DNA of 5,953 nt, from contig DCDB01000004.1 in assembly GCA_002316215.1 (NCBI GenBank), positions 1 through 5,953 on the forward strand, given 5' to 3'. A program made the position numbers and the translations under genes. Below the pieces are notes generated by a model. It had not been told where the DNA came from. It saw only the letters and a list, made by a program, of their open reading frames with translations, and did no database searches. The first letter of the stretch is position 1. Each line of letters begins with the position of its first letter. Shown in pieces: positions 1 to 5,768 of this stretch. The stretch is from Lachnospiraceae bacterium UBA1066. Lineage in GTDB: Bacteria; Bacillota; Clostridia; Lachnospirales; Lachnospiraceae.

Positions 1-68
1 AAAATGTACCCCCATTTTGCATAGCTTACTTTCTTCGCCTTAACCGGCTTCTTCGCTGTATCAGACAT
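1..68 (-). CDS. N-terminus of a probable sugar ABC transporter permease (partial)
   Basis: Only the first 22 codons are inside the window; the gene runs off the left edge. The visible protein begins MSDTAKKPVKAKKVSYAKWG and continues Tyr-Ile. This is a short, lysine-rich cytosolic tail leading into what looks like the start of a first membrane helix, as in MalF-type CUT1 permeases. The ATG at 66-68 is preceded by a perfect AGGAGG (77-82) with 8 bases between, which supports a real start. It lies downstream of the sugar-binding lipoprotein on the same strand with a 175-base gap, the usual position of the first permease of a binding-protein-dependent importer. The product call rests mainly on this context, since no transporter motif such as the EAA loop is visible in so short a piece. 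That a gene starts here is fairly sure; its identity is inferred. Confidence 0.68.
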   Translation of the reverse strand, partial: MSDTAKKPVKAKKVSYAKWGYI

Positions 69-76
69 ACCGATAT

Positions 77-82
77 CCTCCT
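77..82 (-). promoter_or_regulatory. Ribosome binding site of the partial permease gene
   Basis: The minus strand reads AGGAGG, 8 bases before the ATG at 68. It fixes the start of the partial gene at the left edge, which is otherwise too short to be called from coding content. Confidence 0.75.
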
Positions 83-104
83 GAACACCATACCCTTTTT
101 GAAC

Positions 105-140
105 AAACAGGATGGGACTTTCTGCCCCATCCTGCTGTTT
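105..140 (-). terminator. Intercistronic hairpin between binding-protein and permease genes
   Basis: A perfect 9-base stem, CAGGATGGG (108-116) with CCCATCCTG (126-134), closes a 9-base loop. An alternative pairing of AAACAG (105-110) with CTGTTT (135-140) lengthens the stem with a CTG bulge. Read leftward, the stem is followed by TTTGTTC, a weak U-run. It sits in the 175-base gap inside the transporter operon. In such operons a leaky terminator or 3'-end-stabilising hairpin often keeps binding protein more abundant than permease; that role is inferred. It is too weak in U residues to be sure it stops transcription fully. Confidence 0.55.
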
Positions 141-159
141 TCACATAACCTTTTCTCTG

Positions 160-172
160 CGGCTCAAAGCCG
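160..172. repeat. Small inverted repeat in the same gap
   Basis: CGGCT (160-164) and AGCCG (168-172) can pair around a 3-base loop. It lies between the binding-protein stop codon and the larger hairpin, with no U-run after it in either direction. It may add to 3'-end protection of the upstream message or be chance. Confidence 0.3.
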
Positions 173-243
173 TTTCGCATTTGCTGTCTGCTCAGTCTCA
201 CCGCTTATTTATGCTTTGCTGCCGGTTCTGTTTTGCTGCGTTA

Positions 244-1758
244 TCACTGTTTCAGGTTCGGATATTTTTCAAGTGCTGCCGTATAGAAGTTCTTAAGCGC
301 CGTATCCTTGTCAACATTTCCGTCGAAATAATCTTTATAAGCGTTCTGGAAAGCTTCGTTCAGGCCCTGGTCATAAGGTCCGGCATTGCTCATATCAATC
401 TTCGGAGCCGCTTCAGCAAAGAGCTTGATGTGGTTCTGGCCGCCTAAGAATGCGGAACCGTATGTCGGATCGTCAGCAAGCTCTTTCATAGCTGCCTGGT
501 TATTTGTGTAATCCTGTGTATCAACCGTAATCTGTTTCATGATTGTCTGATCGCAGGTGAGTTTTTCCATAATGTCTTTCGTGATGGCTACATTGTCGGA
601 TCCCTTAGCGCCGCACATCCATGTGCCGCCCCAATACCAGGAAGCCGGGCCCTGGCAGACTGCCCAGTCGCCGTAGATGCCGTTGCCGACTTCTTCTTTG
701 CCGCCGTCAGCCTTAGAGGTTGCAAGTGAATTCCCAAGAAGCGTGAAGTTGATTCCCCATGTTGAATAGAAGAAACCGAAAACCTTGCCCTGCGGGCCCT
801 GATCTGCTGCCCATGCATCGGACCAGAGAGAAGTCTTATTGTTATAGCCTTTATCCGTAAAGTCCTTTGTCTGATCTACCCATTTGTTGAGGTTGTCGTC
901 AATCTGGATCTTGCTGCTGTCATCAACCCATTTCTTTGTTACGTTGTTCGAGAATACACGATAGGAATCATCATAGCCGGAAAGCATCTTATAGCCCTTA
1001 GCCGATGCCTGTGCTGCTACTTCATCGAATTTGCTCCAGTCGGACAGAGCTGCCTGAACCTGATCCGGATCATCTGTTCCGAGAACATCCTTGGCAATCG
1101 ACCGTCTGTAAGCGAAAAGCCCCGGTGTTGCCTGCCAGGAAGTACCGCGCTGAACACCGTCAGACCCTGTAACAATATCTTTTGTATACTGATACTGCTG
1201 AGCCATATCCGAATCCGTAAGGCCGATATCTTTCTTAACATCCATTGCCACGCCGGCACTGGCATCCGTATATTTAAGTGCGTAATCTGCTTCCACAAGG
1301 AAGAGGTCAACCTTTTTATCTGCTTCAGCATCGTTCTGTCCGAGAAGAGCTTCGTCAAGTGCATTCTGGTAAGCATTATCCTTGGAAGGAGTGATGATCC
1401 AGTTGACCGTCACATCGCCGATTTTTCCGGTTCCGCTTGTCGTCGTGCCGCTGTCGTCCTTCTTATCCTCACCTTTTGTATAACCCGGATAATAGTCTTC
1501 CACACGTGTCTTGAATTCATCATTCCAGCAATAAATATTGTAAACCTTGCCTTCATCCCCGGACGCAGTGGAAGTCGATGCAGCCGTCGATGCTGTTTTC
1601 GACTCTGTTGCCGTCGATGCCGCCGTTGATGCCGCCGTTGATGCTGCCGTTGATGCTGCCGTTGATGTCGTCGACGTTGATGCAGCACTTCCGCCGCAGC
1701 CTGCCAGACCTGCGATCATTGCTGCTGATAATGCTAATGCCAACCATTTTTTCTTCAT
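244..1758 (-). CDS. Sugar ABC transporter substrate-binding lipoprotein (CUT1 / SBP family 1)
   Basis: Encodes 504 residues ending in Leu-Lys-Gln with tandem stops TGA TAA. The start is taken as the ATG at 1758, because GGAGGAAGG lies directly before it; the ATG at 1773 lies upstream of or within that ribosome binding site. Residues 1-21 form a lipoprotein signal: Lys-rich start, Leu/Ala core and lipobox LAGC with Cys21, the predicted diacylglycerol anchor on the outer face of the membrane. Residues 22-71 are a Ser/Thr/Ala linker built partly from a repeated STAA unit. The mature domain opens with VYNIYCWNDEF at about residue 72, a typical first strand of family 1 sugar-binding proteins. An aromatic SWYWGGTW segment at about 373-380 suits carbohydrate stacking. 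It is somewhat longer than classical maltose-type proteins. The neighbouring GH94 enzyme suggests cellobiose or short beta-glucans as ligand, but specificity cannot be read from the sequence alone. Confidence 0.93.
   Translation of the reverse strand: MKKKWLALALSAAMIAGLAGCGGSAASTSTTSTAASTAASTAASTAASTATESKTASTAASTSTASGDEGKVYNIYCWNDEFKTRVEDYYPGYTKGEDKKDDSGTTTSGTGKIGDVTVNWIITPSKDNAYQNALDEALLGQNDAEADKKVDLFLVEADYALKYTDASAGVAMDVKKDIGLTDSDMAQQYQYTKDIVTGSDGVQRGTSWQATPGLFAYRRSIAKDVLGTDDPDQVQAALSDWSKFDEVAAQASAKGYKMLSGYDDSYRVFSNNVTKKWVDDSSKIQIDDNLNKWVDQTKDFTDKGYNNKTSLWSDAWAADQGPQGKVFGFFYSTWGINFTLLGNSLATSKADGGKEEVGNGIYGDWAVCQGPASWYWGGTWMCGAKGSDNVAITKDIMEKLTCDQTIMKQITVDTQDYTNNQAAMKELADDPTYGSAFLGGQNHIKLFAEAAPKIDMSNAGPYDQGLNEAFQNAYKDYFDGNVDKDTALKNFYTAALEKYPNLKQ
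1611..1670 (-). repeat. Five 12-base tandem repeats encoding the lipoprotein linker
   Basis: Five consecutive 12-base units read, on the plus strand, CCGTCGATGCCG, CCGTTGATGCCG, CCGTTGATGCTG (twice) and CCGTTGATGTCG. In the coding direction each gives one Ser-Thr-Ala-Ala type unit of the linker between the lipidated Cys and the folded domain. Less exact copies continue to about 1572. The unit length is a multiple of three, so gain or loss of units keeps the frame and changes only linker length. Confidence 0.85.
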
Positions 1759-1762
1759 TTTT

Positions 1763-1771
1763 CCTTCCTCC
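1763..1771 (-). promoter_or_regulatory. Ribosome binding site that decides the lipoprotein start
   Basis: GGAGGAAGG on the minus strand lies 4 bases before the ATG at 1758. The longer reading from the ATG at 1773 would place this site inside the gene and add MEEGK before the signal peptide. The shorter start is therefore preferred. Confidence 0.8.
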
Positions 1772-1790
1772 ATTGCTTTGTGTTATTTTT

Positions 1791-1809
1791 AACAATATGT
1801 TATATTGTT
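1791..1809. promoter_or_regulatory. Perfect 19-base palindrome at the binding-protein promoter
   Basis: AACAATAT (1791-1798) and ATATTGTT (1802-1809) are exact inverted copies around a 3-base centre. It overlaps the edge of the proposed -10 box and the predicted transcription start of the lipoprotein gene, a classic repressor position. It has no central CG and does not resemble the motif at the other two promoters, so another regulator may bind it. It could instead act as a weak AT-only hairpin at the 5' end of the message. Confidence 0.5.
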
Positions 1810-1838
1810 GTATAAACATAAATTGATGCGGGTACCAA
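1809..1838 (-). promoter_or_regulatory. Possible promoter of the binding-protein gene
   Basis: On the minus strand, TTGGTA (1833-1838, four of six to the -35 consensus) is followed after 18 bases by TATACA (1809-1814, four of six to the -10). The start would fall near 1802, giving a leader of about 45 bases before the ATG. The match is modest; TATAAC at about 1796-1801 is an alternative -10 but lacks a good -35. Confidence 0.4.
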
Positions 1839-1845
1839 AAGCACC

Positions 1846-1859
1846 TTTTGACGCCTGTG
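1846..1859. repeat. 14-base direct repeat, copy 1
   Basis: TTTTGACGCCTGTG matches copy 2 at 1909-1922 at 13 of 14 positions in the same orientation. It lies about 45-57 bases upstream of the predicted lipoprotein transcription start and overlaps the short inverted repeat CAAAAG/CTTTTG (1836-1850). A regulator-binding half-site is a plausible role. Confidence 0.5.
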
Positions 1860-1908
1860 ATGATCCGTGTGTCCTAAACATTCCTGCAGGCAGGGAACTT
1901 TTCAGGCT

Positions 1909-1922
1909 TTTTGACGCTTGTG
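1909..1922. repeat. 14-base direct repeat, copy 2
   Basis: TTTTGACGCTTGTG differs from copy 1 by a single C/T. It lies just beyond the regulator's stop codon (1932-1934) and 63 bases from copy 1, which is close to six turns of B-DNA, so both copies would face the same side of the helix. Confidence 0.5.
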
Positions 1923-1931
1923 CCGTAAAAG

Positions 1932-2948
1932 TCAGCTCCTGTATATTCTTGCTACCGATGCTCCTTCTGAAAGAGCTCCGTCAATAACCATATTATCTTT
2001 TAGCGCCGTCTTCGGTCTTTCAATCAGTTCAACGATTTTATCTGCTGCCGCCCGGCCGATTCCCTGCATGTTCTGACGGAAAGTCGTAATTTTCGGGCTT
2101 ACAATCTGTGAAATCGGAACTCCGTCGTAACCGGCCACCGAAATATCCCCCGGAATCGAAAGGCCCTCGCTGCGTATCACATTCATTCCCCCGATGCAGG
2201 ACAGGTCATCCGGGTAAAGGATGCAGGTCGGTCTCTTTTTCATGCTTAAAAACTTTCTGGTACAGTCTGCCGAAGCTTCATCGTCAAGGTAGGGCGCCTC
2301 CATGATGTATTCTTCATTTACCTCAATCCCGTGTTCTTCCATGGTTCTGTAAAAGCTGGCCAGACGCTCATTAGTAACCGATGAAGGACGGCCGTGGATA
2401 AAAGCGATTCTTTCGTGGCCCATGCGTATGACATATTCCGTAAGCTCCTGCATTCCTTTAACATTATTGGAACTGATCGTTGCGCATTTATCAAAAATAT
2501 GGTCGATCGTAACTACCGGAAGATCGGAGCGAATCAGCTCAAGCACCTGAGGCTGGTCAAAGTCGACACAGGCAATCACCACGCCGTCAACGTTCCTGTA
2601 TCTGCAGTGTTCAAGGTACGACATCTTCCTCTGCCCAAAGTCTGTGCTGATAAATGTGATATCATATCCTTTGTGTTCCGCCCGGATCTTAAGTCCTTCC
2701 AGAACCTGGGAAAAATAAGGGTGTGTCAGGCCGCTGTTGTGTTCATCCGAAAAAAGTATTCCGATGTCATGCATCGTATTCGTCTTAAGTGCTCTGGCCG
2801 CCAGGTTCGGAAAATAACCCATCTCATCCGCCTTTTTCCTGATAACGGCTTTTCTCGCCTCGCTGACATCGCTTTGATTATTAAGCGCCTTGCTTACAGT
2901 GGCGACGGACACTCCGCAGGCAGCTGCTATATCTTTTAGAGAGACCAT
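1932..2948 (-). CDS. LacI-family transcriptional regulator
   Basis: Encodes 338 residues, the usual family length. Residues 4-24 form the helix-turn-helix (LKDIAAACGVSVATVSKALN), and PNLAARALKT at 47-56 is the hinge helix. Leu54 stands where PurR has the Leu that wedges into the central CpG of its operator, which fits the CG-centred motifs found at the divergent promoters. From about residue 60 on is the periplasmic-binding-protein-like effector domain, with typical blocks VDGVVIA, HERIAFIHG, YPDDLSCIGG and DISVAGYDG. The ATG at 2948 has AAAGGAGA six bases upstream. The gene stands between a sugar-binding protein and a GH94 phosphorylase, so it is inferred to control this locus in response to a beta-glucan sugar or derivative. 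No clear terminator follows the stop, so read-through into the transporter genes is possible. Family call very sure; effector unknown. Confidence 0.96.
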   Translation of the reverse strand: MVSLKDIAAACGVSVATVSKALNNQSDVSEARKAVIRKKADEMGYFPNLAARALKTNTMHDIGILFSDEHNSGLTHPYFSQVLEGLKIRAEHKGYDITFISTDFGQRKMSYLEHCRYRNVDGVVIACVDFDQPQVLELIRSDLPVVTIDHIFDKCATISSNNVKGMQELTEYVIRMGHERIAFIHGRPSSVTNERLASFYRTMEEHGIEVNEEYIMEAPYLDDEASADCTRKFLSMKKRPTCILYPDDLSCIGGMNVIRSEGLSIPGDISVAGYDGVPISQIVSPKITTFRQNMQGIGRAAADKIVELIERPKTALKDNMVIDGALSEGASVARIYRS

Positions 2949-2954
2949 CTTTTG

Positions 2955-2962
2955 TCTCCTTT
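2955..2962 (-). promoter_or_regulatory. Ribosome binding site of the regulator gene
   Basis: AAAGGAGA on the minus strand with six bases to the ATG at 2948 supports that start; the helix-turn-helix begins directly after it, as usual for the family. Confidence 0.8.
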
Positions 2963-2980
2963 GCTCGCTGTGTTTTTATC

Positions 2981-2998
2981 GCTTAATCGTTTTCGTAA
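2981..2998. promoter_or_regulatory. Probable operator 1, at the regulator promoter
   Basis: GCTTAATCGTTTTCGTAA matches operator 2 at 3232-3249 at 14 of 18 positions. The core CTTAATCGTTTTCG has the central CG with flanking AA/TT expected of LacI-family sites, but its outer arms are imperfect. It lies over the predicted transcription start of the regulator gene (about 2996), where binding would block transcription and give autorepression. Confidence 0.6.
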
Positions 2999-3002
2999 TT
3001 TC

Positions 3003-3030
3003 ATAATACCTCATTTACAGCTTAAGTCAA
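3003..3030 (-). promoter_or_regulatory. Promoter of the regulator gene
   Basis: On the minus strand, TTGACT (3025-3030, five of six) is followed after 16 bases by TATTAT (3003-3008, five of six). The start would fall near 2996, giving a leader of about 48 bases. This is the best sigma-A-type promoter in the window. Confidence 0.7.
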
Positions 3031-3035
3031 TAATA

Positions 3036-3051
3036 TTTTTTCGTTTTTTCG
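3036..3051. repeat. Tandem TTTTTTCG duplication in a T-rich tract
   Basis: TTTTTTCG occurs twice head to tail (3036-3043 and 3044-3051), lies just upstream of the regulator's -35 box, and is echoed by TTTTCG at 3076-3081. The tract may be curved or flexible DNA or hold additional regulator contacts. Confidence 0.6.
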
Positions 3052-3179
3052 ATAATTTGTCTATTTCGTGAATTTTTTTCGTGTTTTAAATGTGCATTTT
3101 GTACAGTAAGAAATTGATTTCTCATTTTTTTACCCCTGTAAATCCCTAAATATTACTCCTGCGCTTTTGTAAAAACAGC

Positions 3180-3208
3180 TTGCATTTTCGTCATACATAC
3201 ATTATATT
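3180..3208 (+). promoter_or_regulatory. Probable promoter of the phosphorylase gene
   Basis: TTGCAT (3180-3185, three of six) and TATATT (3203-3208, five of six) are separated by 17 bases. The start would be near 3215, giving a leader of about 63 bases that contains operator 2. The weak -35 suits a gene that is activated or tightly controlled. Confidence 0.55.
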
Positions 3209-3231
3209 GAACTTAAAGAGAAATGTTTTCG

Positions 3232-3249
3232 TCTAAATCGTTTAAGTAA
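3232..3249. promoter_or_regulatory. Probable operator 2, in the phosphorylase leader
   Basis: TCTAAATCGTTTAAGTAA shares 14 of 18 positions with operator 1, in the same orientation. The inner 14 bases CTAAATCGTTTAAG form a pseudo-palindrome around a central CG with five of seven pairs symmetric, the usual form of LacI-family sites. It lies about 17-35 bases after the predicted start, a roadblock position. Confidence 0.62.
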
Positions 3250-3264
3250 TATTGTCTTGTTTAT

Positions 3265-3270
3265 AAGGAG
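3265..3270 (+). promoter_or_regulatory. Ribosome binding site of the phosphorylase gene
   Basis: AAGGAG with seven bases to the ATG at 3278 decides the start against the in-frame TTG at 3257, which lies upstream of this site. Confidence 0.82.
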
Positions 3271-3277
3271 ATACGCG

Positions 3278-5716
3278 ATGAAATATGGATATTTTGATGA
3301 CAAAGAGAAGGAATATGTGATTACAACCCCAACGACGCCTCTGCCATGGATCAATTACCTCGGCTGCGAGAATTTCTTTACGCTTATTTCAAACACCGGC
3401 GGCGGTTACAGTTTTTACAAAGACGCCAAGCTGCTGCGCCTGACACGCTATCGTTATAATAATGTTCCGCAGGATTCCAATGGCCATTACATCTATATTA
3501 AGGACGGCGATACTGTCTGGAATCCGGGCTGGCAGCCGACCCGCTGCCCGCTGGATTCCTATTCCTGCCGCCACGGCTTAGGCTACAGTGTCCTCACAGG
3601 TGAAAAGAACAAGATCCGCGCCGAGGTAACGGCTTTCGTACCGCTCGGCGACACCTGCGAAATTCTCCGCGTGAAGATAAAAAACGAAAGTCCCGAAACC
3701 CGCCGGCTGTCCGTTTACTCGTACGTCGAATTTTGTCTCTGGAATGCCATGGACGATATGACGAACTTCCAGCGCAATTTAAGCACGGGTGAAGTCGAGA
3801 TTGACGGTTCCACGATCTATCACAAAACAGAATACCGTGAGCGCCGCAATCATTACGCGATTTTTCACGTCAATGCGCCGGTCGACGCTTACGATACCGA
3901 CCGTGCATCCTTCCTCGGCGCCTATGGCGGACCTCAGGATCCCGAAGGCATCCGAAACGGACATCTTTCGAACTCCAGAGCCAGCGGCTGGTCTCCGGTC
4001 GGCGCCCACGAAATCGGCCTTTCGCTCTCAGCCGGCGAAGAAAAGACTTTCATTTTCCTGCTTGGCTACGTTGAAAATCCCAAAGATCAAAAATGGGAAA
4101 GTCCGGGTGTCATCAACAAAACGCCGGCCAAAGCCATGACGGCGCGTTATGAAAATGACGTTCAGGTGGAAACGGCCCTTACGGCTCTCAAAACCTACTG
4201 GGGAAAGCTGCTTTCAAAGTTTACCGTCCAAACGCCGGAGGATAAGTTCAACCGGATGGTCAACATCTGGCATCAGTACCAGTGCATGGTCACCTTCAAT
4301 ATGTCCCGTTCGGCTTCCTACTACGAATCCGGCATCGGGCGCGGCATGGGCTTCCGGGATTCCAGCCAGGATCTCATGGGCTTCCTGCACCTCATCCCCG
4401 ACAAAGCGCGTGAACGCCTTCTCGATATCGCCTCGACGCAGTTCCCGGACGGCTCGGCTTACCATCAGTATCAGCCTCTGACAAAGAAGGGAAATCTGGA
4501 CGTCGGATCCGGCTTCAATGACGATCCGCTCTGGCTGATCGCCGGCGTTTCCGCCTATGTGCGCGAGACAGGCGATCTTTCGATTCTTGATGAAATGACA
4601 CCGTTTGACAACGACGAAAGCCTGGCGGCGCCTCTGATGGAGCATCTTGACCGCTCCTTTAACTACACGGTTACGCACAAGGGTCCGCACGGTCTGCCTC
4701 TCATCGGGCGCGCCGACTGGAACGACTGCCTGAACCTGAACTGCTTCTCGGAGGAACCCGGAGAATCCTTCCAGACCTTCGGTCCGTCTGAAGGCCCCAA
4801 GGCCGAATCCGTCTTCATTGCCGGCATGTTTGTAAAATACGGAAAGGAATATGCTTCCATCTGCAGTCTGCGCGGGGAAAATGAAAAGGCTGACCATGCC
4901 CTTCAGGAAGTGGCGCTCATGGAAAAGACCGTCTTGACCGCGGGCTGGGACGGAGAATGGTTCATCCGCGCTTATGACGCTTTCGAAAATAAGGTAGGCT
5001 CAAAAGAATGCGCGGAAGGACAGATCTATATCGAGCCGCAGGGTTTCTGCGTCATGGCCGGCATCGGGAAAGAAACCGGGGAAGCGGCAAAGGCCCTTAA
5101 ATCAGTAGAGGAAAAGCTTGAAACAAAATATGGCGTCATGATTCTTCAGCCGGCTTACTCAAAATATTATGTCAATCTCGGCGAAGTTTCCTCCTATCCT
5201 CCGGGATACAAGGAAAATGCAGGTATCTTCTGCCATAACAACCCCTGGATTTCCATCGCCGAGACAGAGCTCGGACACGGGAACCGTGCATTTTCCATCT
5301 ATAAAAAAATCACGCCCGCTTACCTTGAGGATATCAGCGAGGTACACCGCACCGAGCCGTACGTCTATTCGCAGATGGTTGCCGGCCGCGATGCTGTTCA
5401 TTTCGGCGAAGGTAAAAACAGCTGGCTCACCGGCACCGCTTCGTGGACATTTGTCGATGCTTCGCAGTATATCCTGGGCGTCTACCCTGACTTCGGGGGA
5501 CTGAGGCTCCGTCCCTGCATCCCTTCCGATTGGAAAGAGCTGACGATCCGCCGTGAATTCCGGAAGGCTTTTTATAATATTACCGTCAAAAACCCTGACG
5601 GTCTGGATGGCGGAAATGTGAAGATCGAAGTGAACGGCCAGGCAGTGGATGGCAATGTAATTCCTGTCCAGCCGGAAGGCAGCGAGGCAGAAGTCACTGT
5701 AACGCTGATCCGCTGA
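3278..5716 (+). CDS. Cellobiose phosphorylase, glycoside hydrolase family 94
   Basis: Encodes 812 residues, close to the 811 I recall for the Clostridium thermocellum enzyme, and closely like it throughout, beginning MKYGYFDDKEKEYVIT. It splits cellobiose with inorganic phosphate into alpha-glucose 1-phosphate and glucose, inverting the anomeric centre. No signal peptide, so cytosolic. Expected order: beta-sandwich (about 1-270), helical linker, (alpha/alpha)6 barrel (about 310-730), C-terminal jelly roll. Asp483 in RADWNDCLN matches the catalytic acid. Arg355, His653, Thr718 and Gly719 match the phosphate site, and Asp361, Glu636, Tyr640 and Lys645 the sugar sites, of the Cellvibrio gilvus enzyme; the offset is a constant 7 up to Asp483 and 13 after (numbering from memory). 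The intact frame and all these residues argue for an active enzyme. Other GH94 specificities (cellodextrin, chitobiose, cellobionate, laminaribiose) are less likely given the overall resemblance. It stands alone, divergent from the regulator, and ends before a strong terminator. Confidence 0.95.
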   Translation: MKYGYFDDKEKEYVITTPTTPLPWINYLGCENFFTLISNTGGGYSFYKDAKLLRLTRYRYNNVPQDSNGHYIYIKDGDTVWNPGWQPTRCPLDSYSCRHGLGYSVLTGEKNKIRAEVTAFVPLGDTCEILRVKIKNESPETRRLSVYSYVEFCLWNAMDDMTNFQRNLSTGEVEIDGSTIYHKTEYRERRNHYAIFHVNAPVDAYDTDRASFLGAYGGPQDPEGIRNGHLSNSRASGWSPVGAHEIGLSLSAGEEKTFIFLLGYVENPKDQKWESPGVINKTPAKAMTARYENDVQVETALTALKTYWGKLLSKFTVQTPEDKFNRMVNIWHQYQCMVTFNMSRSASYYESGIGRGMGFRDSSQDLMGFLHLIPDKARERLLDIASTQFPDGSAYHQYQPLTKKGNLDVGSGFNDDPLWLIAGVSAYVRETGDLSILDEMTPFDNDESLAAPLMEHLDRSFNYTVTHKGPHGLPLIGRADWNDCLNLNCFSEEPGESFQTFGPSEGPKAESVFIAGMFVKYGKEYASICSLRGENEKADHALQEVALMEKTVLTAGWDGEWFIRAYDAFENKVGSKECAEGQIYIEPQGFCVMAGIGKETGEAAKALKSVEEKLETKYGVMILQPAYSKYYVNLGEVSSYPPGYKENAGIFCHNNPWISIAETELGHGNRAFSIYKKITPAYLEDISEVHRTEPYVYSQMVAGRDAVHFGEGKNSWLTGTASWTFVDASQYILGVYPDFGGLRLRPCIPSDWKELTIRREFRKAFYNITVKNPDGLDGGNVKIEVNGQAVDGNVIPVQPEGSEAEVTVTLIR

Positions 5717-5768
5717 GCGGCTGCCGCCCCGGAAAGTCAGACTCTTATTGCAAAACATTTTGTAATTT
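5717..5768. other. Short spacer before the terminator
   Basis: The stop codon is followed at once by GCGGCTGCCGC (5717-5727), a 5-base-arm palindrome, and then by CAAAA/TTTTG (5751-5762). Neither is long enough to assign a role; no gene is seen. Confidence 0.4.

Larger units (their letters stand above)
2949..3277. other. Divergent intergenic control region
   Basis: These 329 bases separate the leftward regulator from the rightward phosphorylase. They hold one promoter for each gene, one copy of a shared CG-centred motif downstream of each promoter, and between them a strongly T-rich stretch (about 3030-3130) with repeated TTTTCG elements. No coding frame of note is seen in it. Confidence 0.8.

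Noticed and set aside
112..447. Plus-strand frame of 111 codons near the left edge
   Set aside because: It runs antisense to the 3' end of the lipoprotein gene and through the intercistronic hairpin; no ribosome binding site and no recognisable product.
1611..1670. Possible CRISPR-like array
   Set aside because: The units are 12 bases, head to tail without spacers, and in frame with the lipoprotein linker.
1759..1773. Upstream ATG start of the lipoprotein at 1773
   Set aside because: It overlaps the GGAGGAAGG site that serves the ATG at 1758, and it would put acidic residues before the Lys-rich signal peptide.
2394..2939. 181-codon plus-strand frame antisense to the regulator
   Set aside because: It mirrors the LacI-family gene, whose domains are unmistakable, and has no recognisable product or start signal.
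3224..3237. Possible CcpA cre site, TGTTTTCGTCTAAA
   Set aside because: It differs from the cre consensus at about three key positions and lacks symmetry; the overlapping repeated motif is better explained by the local LacI-type regulator.
3257..3277. Upstream TTG start adding seven residues to the phosphorylase
   Set aside because: The ribosome binding site AAGGAG (3265-3270) lies after this TTG and is well placed for the ATG at 3278; the family's usual N-terminus also starts at that Met.
4214..4897. 227-codon open frame on the minus strand inside the phosphorylase gene
   Set aside because: It lies wholly antisense to a well-conserved GH94 barrel, has no ribosome binding site that I can see, and its protein resembles no family; it is a by-product of the GC-rich codon use of the real gene.
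5159..5758. 199-codon minus-strand frame over the end of the phosphorylase gene
   Set aside because: Antisense to conserved active-site segments (the GYKENAG, FCHNN and NSWLTGT blocks); no independent sign of coding.
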